Part shown: positions 59,198 to 64,000 of the stretch, piece by piece
Position numbering within the stretch: position 1 is the stretch's first letter
How the letters are laid out: every line of letters starts with the position of its first letter
Assembly (NCBI GenBank): GCA_964571855.1
Contig: CAZNDO010000001.1
Location: forward strand, 874,874 to 938,873
DNA length: 64,000 bases
Direction: 5' to 3'
From: CAYYFX01 sp964571855
GTDB taxonomy: Bacteria; ARS69
The notes under the pieces: generated by a model
Databases searched by the model: none
What the model saw: the letters and a program-made list of their open reading frames with translations, nothing else
Told to the model about the DNA's origin: nothing
Program-made: the position numbers and the translations under genes

Positions 59198-59923
59198 CTA
59201 GAAGCGCCAGGCCTGCAGTCCCGGGTAGCCGTTCCAGAGGAGACGGGAGCGGCCCTTGAACCTCCGGTACAACGCGTCGAGCGCCTCGCGGCTGAAGAGC
59301 GAGACGTGGCCGTTCGCCGGGCCCACGTACCACCAGGTGCGGCCGCACACGGCCGGGTCGTAGTGCGCGGTCTGGAAGGCCAGCGCACCCCCGGGCCGGA
59401 GCCAGGCGATCGCCCGTTCGAGCGCGTCCACCGGGAACACGAGGTGCTCCAGCACCTCGCAGGCGACGATGACGTCGAACGACGACTTCCGCGGCGATGG
59501 GAGGAAGTGCTCGCGGCCGAGGCTCGGCTCGACGATGTCCGTACCCCACGTCTCGAGCTGCAGCTTGTCGCGCGCCGCTGCGACGAACGCACCCATCCCG
59601 CAGCCGAAGTCCAGCACGCGGAGCCGGGACGGGTCACCGCCCAGGAGGGAGGCCGCCATGACGACCAACCGCAGGGTCTCGGTCACGCGTCCGGACCAGT
59701 CGGGATCCTGGTGCGCCCAGTACTCCGCATCGTAGACGCCCGCGGGGTCCGCGCCGTCCAGGAGGTCCGTGAAGCAGAACCGGCAGCGCGGGCACTCGAA
59801 GTACGTGCAGTCATCCGGCGCATCCGGGATGGGATGCCCGGCGCGCTTGCCGGAAGGGATACGGAAGGACACCGGGGCCGACGTTCCGCAGATCTTGCAG
59901 CGGGCGGAGTCCGGCGCGTTCAT
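59198..59923 (-). CDS. Class I SAM-dependent methyltransferase with zinc-ribbon N-terminus
   Basis: 241 residues. Zinc-ribbon cysteines (CKICG ... CPRCRFCF, ~9-50) precede a Rossmann methyltransferase of the Methyltransf_23 type: motif I VLDFGCGMG (~104-112), WGTDIVEPS (~127-135), VIVACEVLEHL (~150-160), LRPGGALAFQT (~173-183). Such enzymes often methylate sugars or surface glycans. The ATG overlaps the stop of the glycosyltransferase gene by four bases, so they work in the same pathway. Confidence 0.82.
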   Translation of the reverse strand: MNAPDSARCKICGTSAPVSFRIPSGKRAGHPIPDAPDDCTYFECPRCRFCFTDLLDGADPAGVYDAEYWAHQDPDWSGRVTETLRLVVMAASLLGGDPSRLRVLDFGCGMGAFVAAARDKLQLETWGTDIVEPSLGREHFLPSPRKSSFDVIVACEVLEHLVFPVDALERAIAWLRPGGALAFQTAHYDPAVCGRTWWYVGPANGHVSLFSREALDALYRRFKGRSRLLWNGYPGLQAWRF

Positions 59924-61728
59924 GATCGGTCCCGCCGGCGCGCTCCGAGACGTCCGCGGACCGCGTCCACGACGCGCTCCGGGGGAATGGCTCCCATGCA
60001 GGCGCTGTCCCGTCGCCCGGTGAGGCGGCACGGGATGATCTCGTTGCGCCAGCACGGAACGCAGCCGAGCACGTCCCGGGCATCGAGGACGCTGCAGTCC
60101 GGGTAGGACCCGGCGCGGAGCGCGCCGTCCACCGGTCCGCAGACGGCCACGGAGGGAATGCCGAGCGCCGCGGCCAGGTGGATCAACGAGGAGTCCGGGC
60201 CGACGAGGACATCGCACGCCGCGGCCAGCGCGAAAGCCCGTCGCAGCGGCAAGTGGTCCACCGGGAGCGCGCCGCGCAGCGCCACGCGGTCCAACGGCCG
60301 GTCGCTGAAGACCAGGAGCTGCGCGTGGTCCCGCAGCAGCCGGATGACGTCGTCGAACTGCGCATAGTCGCGGTAGGACTCCGCCGACCGGCGCTGGATG
60401 CCGATGACCGGCCCGCGGCCGAGCCCTTCGTGTCGCCAGTACTCACGTTGGAACTCGCGTTCGGGGCCGGACACGTGGTAGCGGGGCAGGCGCCCGTGAC
60501 GCGCGAGCTCACTCGGCCGCACGCCCAGGGCGCCGGCGAACACCTCGATCCGGTTGCGACGTACGCGGGGCGCGGTCAGCGTCTCGTAGCGCGCCGCCGG
60601 ACAGTCCGTGAGGTTGAACCAACGGGCGTACGCGAACGGATCCCCGATCCCGGAATCGATGTCCACGACGCGCACGTCCGGATTCCCCTCGAATACCGGG
60701 AAGTACCTCCGCGGAATGGCGAGACGGATCTCCTGCCCGGGATGCCGCATGCGCAGGGCGTGCAATCCCGGCGTCATCATCAGGAAGTCCCCGATGCCGC
60801 CCATCGCGCGCGTCACGAGAGTCGCTTCCGGACTTGCTGCTCCGCGCGCCGCCCGGACCACCGCGCTCCGGTGCAGGGTGGGCCGGCCGCCTCGCTTGGC
60901 CCGAATCCGGTAGTTCACGAGGTAGAGGGCTCCCAGGAGGCCGAGACGCCATGGCCGATCCAGACCGAGTCGAGCGGCGGCTCGCCGACCGGAGAGGAAC
61001 CGCTCCACCACGTGGGCGAGCGCGAAGGCACGCTCGATGATGGAGGCGTTACGATCGGAAGCGACCCGGAGCACGCCGCCCCGCGACACGACGAGACGCC
61101 GCGCGCAGAGGCGTCGCGTGTCGAAGTCCGTGCCGAACCGCGAGAGCGCGCCGTACAGGAGCGCGCGGGATGCCGCGACCCGACCTGCGCACGCCTCGAC
61201 GTCCGCTCGCAGCAGCAAGGCACGAGCCTCCACCGTGCGGTCGGGGAAGCGGTAGGCCTCGCGCACGAGCGGATCCAGTGCCTCGGCAGCGGCGGCGGTG
61301 TTGCCCCCCTCGAGCGCCCACTCCCCCCGCAGCAGCAGCAGGCGCGCCGCCAGATCGGGATGATGCGCGATGCCCGAGGCCTCCGCGCGGTCGAGAAACC
61401 GGAGGGCAGCCCCCGGATGAGCGGTGGCGTGCTGGTGCTGTCCCCACGCCAGGAGGGCCTCGAAGACCTCCCGGGGACGGACGGCCTCGCCCTGCGGCAC
61501 GAGGAGCCGCTCCACGATCTCCTGCATGGCGCGCGTCTCTGCGGGTTGGCTCGGGCGCCCCGAGCCCTCGCCCCTCCGGGATCGTTCGATCCCGCCGAGA
61601 ACGAACGCCGTCATGGTGTCCGGCGTGAGGCAGCGTTCCCGGGCGGTTCCGGGCAGCCGCAGAAGTGCGCGGTGCACCGCCGCGTACCGGCGGTGGTACG
61701 CGAGATGGTGGAGCCACTGCACGGTCAC
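59920..61728 (-). CDS. GT9 (heptosyltransferase-like) glycosyltransferase with helical N-terminal extension
   Basis: 602 residues from GTG 61728; an ATG at 61827 would add 33 residues, and neither has a strong ribosome site. The first ~240 residues are helical, TPR-like (HPGAALRFLDRAEASGIAHH, ALDPLVREAYRFPDRTVEA). The GT9 domain follows: TRAMGGIGDFLMMTPGLHAL (~270-290), PVIGIQRRSAESYRDY (~435-450), and VGPDSSLIHLAAALGIPSV (~510-528), the donor-binding region. A CVPCWR...CRL cysteine cluster is near 560-575. GT9 enzymes transfer heptose or similar sugars onto LPS cores. The N-terminal extension is unusual. Confidence 0.78.
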   Translation of the reverse strand: MTVQWLHHLAYHRRYAAVHRALLRLPGTARERCLTPDTMTAFVLGGIERSRRGEGSGRPSQPAETRAMQEIVERLLVPQGEAVRPREVFEALLAWGQHQHATAHPGAALRFLDRAEASGIAHHPDLAARLLLLRGEWALEGGNTAAAAEALDPLVREAYRFPDRTVEARALLLRADVEACAGRVAASRALLYGALSRFGTDFDTRRLCARRLVVSRGGVLRVASDRNASIIERAFALAHVVERFLSGRRAAARLGLDRPWRLGLLGALYLVNYRIRAKRGGRPTLHRSAVVRAARGAASPEATLVTRAMGGIGDFLMMTPGLHALRMRHPGQEIRLAIPRRYFPVFEGNPDVRVVDIDSGIGDPFAYARWFNLTDCPAARYETLTAPRVRRNRIEVFAGALGVRPSELARHGRLPRYHVSGPEREFQREYWRHEGLGRGPVIGIQRRSAESYRDYAQFDDVIRLLRDHAQLLVFSDRPLDRVALRGALPVDHLPLRRAFALAAACDVLVGPDSSLIHLAAALGIPSVAVCGPVDGALRAGSYPDCSVLDARDVLGCVPCWRNEIIPCRLTGRRDSACMGAIPPERVVDAVRGRLGARRRDRS

Positions 61729-61983
61729 CGCGCCCGGGGCGGACGGGACGGTTCTCGGGGAATCCCACAGAGTCGACAAAGGACATCCGACGATGAAGGA
61801 GCGGAGCCGGCCGCGGCGCGGCGCCATCTGCCGCCGAACAGACGGGGCACGACGCCCCATGGATACCGACCACCCCGCCGGCCGTCGAGGTACCGGGCGG
61901 CGCCTCCCCGGATCGGGGAGGTCGAGACGCCGGTGCGACCTTCGGGATAGAGTGCGGGCTCCACGACCGTGAAAGGAGCCCGG

Positions 61984-63534
61984 ATGGACGAGACCGAGAC
62001 TCCCGCGCCGAGGCCGCGCCTCATGGACCGCGCCCTCGCGGGCGTGGAGCGGATCGGCAACGCGCTGCCCGATCCCGCCATCCTCTTCGTCCTGCTGCTG
62101 TTCGCCGTGTGGGCCCTGTCCTGGGCGCTCTCGGGGATCCAGTTCGCGCTCACGGATCCGCGGAGCGGGGAACCGCTGCGGGTCGTGAACCAGCTCACCG
62201 GCACGGCGTTCACCGCGTTCCTCGGCGCCCTCGTCACGAACTTCACGCACTTCCACCCGGTGGGCGTGGTGCTCGTGGCGATGCTGGGCATCGGCGTGGC
62301 GGAGCACACGGGGTTCATCAACGCCGCGCTGCGCGCCATGATGTCCGTCACCGCGCGCTGGCTGCTCACGCCCATGCTCATCCTGGTGGGCATCCTCAGT
62401 CACACCGCGGCCGACGCGGGGTACGTGCTCGTGATCCCGCTGGGCGGCATCATCTTCTACGCGGCCGGGCGGCATCCGCTCGCCGGCATCGCGGCCGCGT
62501 TCGCCGGGGTCTCGGGCGGGTTCTCGGCGAACCTCATCCCGTCCGCGCTCGATCCCATGCTGCAGGGCATCTCGCAGGCCGGCGCGCAGATCCTGGATCC
62601 GTCGGTCACGCTGAACCCGCTCAACAACTACTTCTTCACCACGTCCTCGTCGGTGCTGATCATCGCCGCGGGGTGGTTCCTCACGGATCGGGTCGTGGAG
62701 CCGCGGCTGAAGGACGTGGCGCTGGACGGCGACCTGCACGACCTCCCCACGATGACGCCGCTGGACGCGCGCGAGCGCAAGGGGCTGCGCGCGGCGCTCC
62801 TGTCCATGCTGTTCGGCGTGGCGGTGCTCGCGGTCACGGCGATCTCGAAGACCTCAGCCTGGCGCGCCCCGGACGGCACGCTCACGTCGGGCGCCGCGCC
62901 CCTCATGACCAGCATCGTGCCGCTGATCTTCCTGCTCTTCCTCCTGCCGGGCGTGGTGTACGGGCTGGCGACCGGCGCCATCCGCAGCTCCAAGGACGTG
63001 ATCGCCGGCATGACGAAGTCCATGACCGCCATGGGCTACTACCTGGTGATCATGTTCTTCATCGCGCAGTTCGTGTACGCCTTCGGGCAGTCCAACCTCG
63101 GCGTGCTGCTGGCGCTGCAGGGCGCGGCGGCGCTGAAGGCCCTGGCCATGCCGGCGGCGGTCACGATCACCGGGGTCATCCTGATCACGGCCTTCGTGAA
63201 CCTGTTCGTGGGCTCGGCGTCGGCGAAGTGGGCGCTCTTGGCGCCCATCTTCGTGCCGATGCTCATGCAGCTCGGCATCTCGCCGGACCTGGCGCAGGCC
63301 GCCTACCGCGTGGGGGACTCCAGCACGAACATCATCACGCCGCTCATGCCGTACTTCCCGCTGGTCGTGGTGTTCTGCCAGCGGTACGTGCGCACGACCG
63401 GCATCGGCACGGTCACGGCCATGATGCTGCCGTTCTCGCTGACGTTCCTGGCGCTGTGGACGGTCTACCTGCTGGTCTACTGGGCGGCGGGGTTCCCGCT
63501 CGGGCTGTCGGCCACCTACCGCTACGCGCCGTAG
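61984..63534 (+). CDS. abgT: AbgT-family transporter
   Basis: 516 residues from the ATG at 61984, which is preceded by AAAGGAG; a GTG at 61969 is less likely. The opening RALAGVERIGNALPDPAILF, the helix pair GVAEHTGFINAALRAMM and GGFSANLIPSALDPMLQGIS, and the late VGDSSTNIITPLMPYFPL loop match AbgT proteins. These import p-aminobenzoyl-glutamate or export sulfonamides using ion gradients. About nine to eleven helices plus two re-entrant loops are visible. It is divergent from the glycosyltransferase gene. Confidence 0.9.
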   Translation: MDETETPAPRPRLMDRALAGVERIGNALPDPAILFVLLLFAVWALSWALSGIQFALTDPRSGEPLRVVNQLTGTAFTAFLGALVTNFTHFHPVGVVLVAMLGIGVAEHTGFINAALRAMMSVTARWLLTPMLILVGILSHTAADAGYVLVIPLGGIIFYAAGRHPLAGIAAAFAGVSGGFSANLIPSALDPMLQGISQAGAQILDPSVTLNPLNNYFFTTSSSVLIIAAGWFLTDRVVEPRLKDVALDGDLHDLPTMTPLDARERKGLRAALLSMLFGVAVLAVTAISKTSAWRAPDGTLTSGAAPLMTSIVPLIFLLFLLPGVVYGLATGAIRSSKDVIAGMTKSMTAMGYYLVIMFFIAQFVYAFGQSNLGVLLALQGAAALKALAMPAAVTITGVILITAFVNLFVGSASAKWALLAPIFVPMLMQLGISPDLAQAAYRVGDSSTNIITPLMPYFPLVVVFCQRYVRTTGIGTVTAMMLPFSLTFLALWTVYLLVYWAAGFPLGLSATYRYAP

Positions 63535-63556
63535 CGCGGCGGCGGGGTGGCCGCGG

Positions 63557-63803
63557 GGGCGGCGAAGGATGCGCGGGGCGCGGAGCGAGGGCGGCGGCGA
63601 CGGGGGCGGGCCCCGGGTAACGGGAAGGGTGTGCCATGCTCAGACAGTCCTCGCGGCCCGCGCACGCCCGCTGTCTCGAGTAACGGCTGCCGCCGGGGCG
63701 CGGACCGCTGCGGAACTGCGCGTGGCACACCCTCCCCGTCACCCGAGGCGCCGCCTCCGTCGCCGCCACCCTCGCTCCGCCCCCCGCGCGTCCTTTGCCG
63801 CCC
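63557..63803. repeat. Large imperfect inverted repeat (83/84-base arms, 80-base spacer)
   Basis: The left arm 63557-63639 matches the reverse complement of the right arm 63720-63803 in about 72 of 83 positions with one gap; most differences are transitions. The spacer holds a smaller AGACAG/CTGTCT stem (63642-63647, 63671-63676). A transcript would fold into a ~245-base hairpin. It begins 23 bases after the abgT stop. Confidence 0.75.
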
Positions 63804-63914
63804 AGGATGTCCATCGCGCCGCGGCGCGGTTGGTCGAGTCCGCTTCGGGGGCCGCGGTCACTTCACCACACCCCCTCCCCGCTCACCGCCGTCGTTGACG
63901 GGTCGGACGCCTGT

Positions 63915-63962
63915 GGGAGCGGTGGCGGACGGAGCCGGCGGGGCACGTCCGCCAGCGCTCCC
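63915..63962. terminator. Long hairpin with a symmetric internal loop
   Basis: GGGAGCG-gt-GGCGGACG pairs with CGTCCGCC-ag-CGCTCCC around a 14-base loop. No T tract follows, so termination is only one option. Confidence 0.35.
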
Positions 63963-64000
63963 CCCCGCGTCCACTCCTGACCGACGGCGTCAAACCTTCT

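Larger units (their letters stand above)
63535..64000. other. Gene-free stretch at the window end
   Basis: I see no gene here: the short frames on both strands are by-products of G+C bias and of the inverted repeat. Besides the repeat at 63557-63803 it contains a second hairpin at 63915-63962. Confidence 0.6.

Noticed and set aside
63569..63898. Short frames in the terminal non-coding region as genes
   Set aside because: They have no ribosome site and are low-complexity Arg/Pro/Ala, and their mutual similarity comes from the inverted repeat.

Overview
The window is about 70% G+C, densely coded on both strands, and carries no rRNA, tRNA, phage or IS genes that I can see. At least nine proteins end in the same roughly 90-residue C-terminal module (an NPF-type lead, a G-R-x-V-R turn, a W-D-G-R loop, a G-x-Y-F-x-R strand and a basic tail). 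This is the FlgD-Ig/type IX-like sorting domain of the FCB-related candidate phyla. With the high G+C, the ECF sigma factors paired with Ser/Thr kinases and the large beta-helix and FG-GAP surface proteins, it points to an uncultured Eisenbacteria-like bacterium. That placement is inference; no marker gene is present.

Layout. 1-3.9 kb: a NitT/TauT-type ABC transporter (OmpA-tailed binding protein, permease, ATPase) with a membrane/coiled-coil protein, a lipoprotein and a small membrane protein. 4.1-9.3 kb: a possible outer-membrane protein, a AAA ATPase, a DUF4143-type ATPase behind a Fur-box-like palindrome, and glycerol kinase. 9.5-19 kb: an ECF sigma / Ser-Thr kinase / secreted protein / metzincin-like protease cluster on the minus strand, divergent from an exported TPR-CHAT protease. 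19-29.8 kb: an FG-GAP/ASPIC protein, a KefF-KefC potassium efflux pair, a secreted GH13 amylase, and a second kinase-ECF sigma pair. 29.9-40.3 kb: two paralogous beta-helix surface proteins flanking a DsrE/YedF-like protein and a BNR-repeat protein, then an orphan sorting domain and a secreted two-repeat protein.

40.3-43.7 kb: an overlapping operon HEPN - MNT nucleotidyltransferase - HtrA protease - triple rhodanese. 43.8-48.9 kb: a nitric-oxide defence cassette (ytfE/norA, quinol NO reductase norZ, divergent norR) with a sigma-54 promoter and a perfect palindrome in the divergent region, then a small Rho_N-like protein. 48.9-59.1 kb: a putative two-component sigma-54 regulon. It holds a propeller-type sensor histidine kinase, an NtrC-type regulator, a giant secreted protein built from identical 675-bp repeats, a secreted NHL-like protein and a HEAT-repeat protein; the last three each have a -24/-12 promoter, and two of these also have a shared upstream palindrome. 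59.2-63.5 kb: a methyltransferase, a TPR-GT9 glycosyltransferase and an AbgT transporter. 63.5-64 kb: non-coding, dominated by an 83-bp inverted repeat.

How it fits together. Much of the window concerns the cell surface: exported, sorting-domain proteins and the regulators that probably control them (two kinase-ECF modules and one two-component sigma-54 system). Stress functions (NO detoxification, K+ efflux, HtrA, HEPN-MNT) are interspersed. The least ordinary items are the sigma-54 surface-protein regulon with its 675-bp repeats, the ECF-kinase-metzincin/CHAT cluster, the HEPN-MNT-HtrA-rhodanese operon and the terminal inverted repeat.
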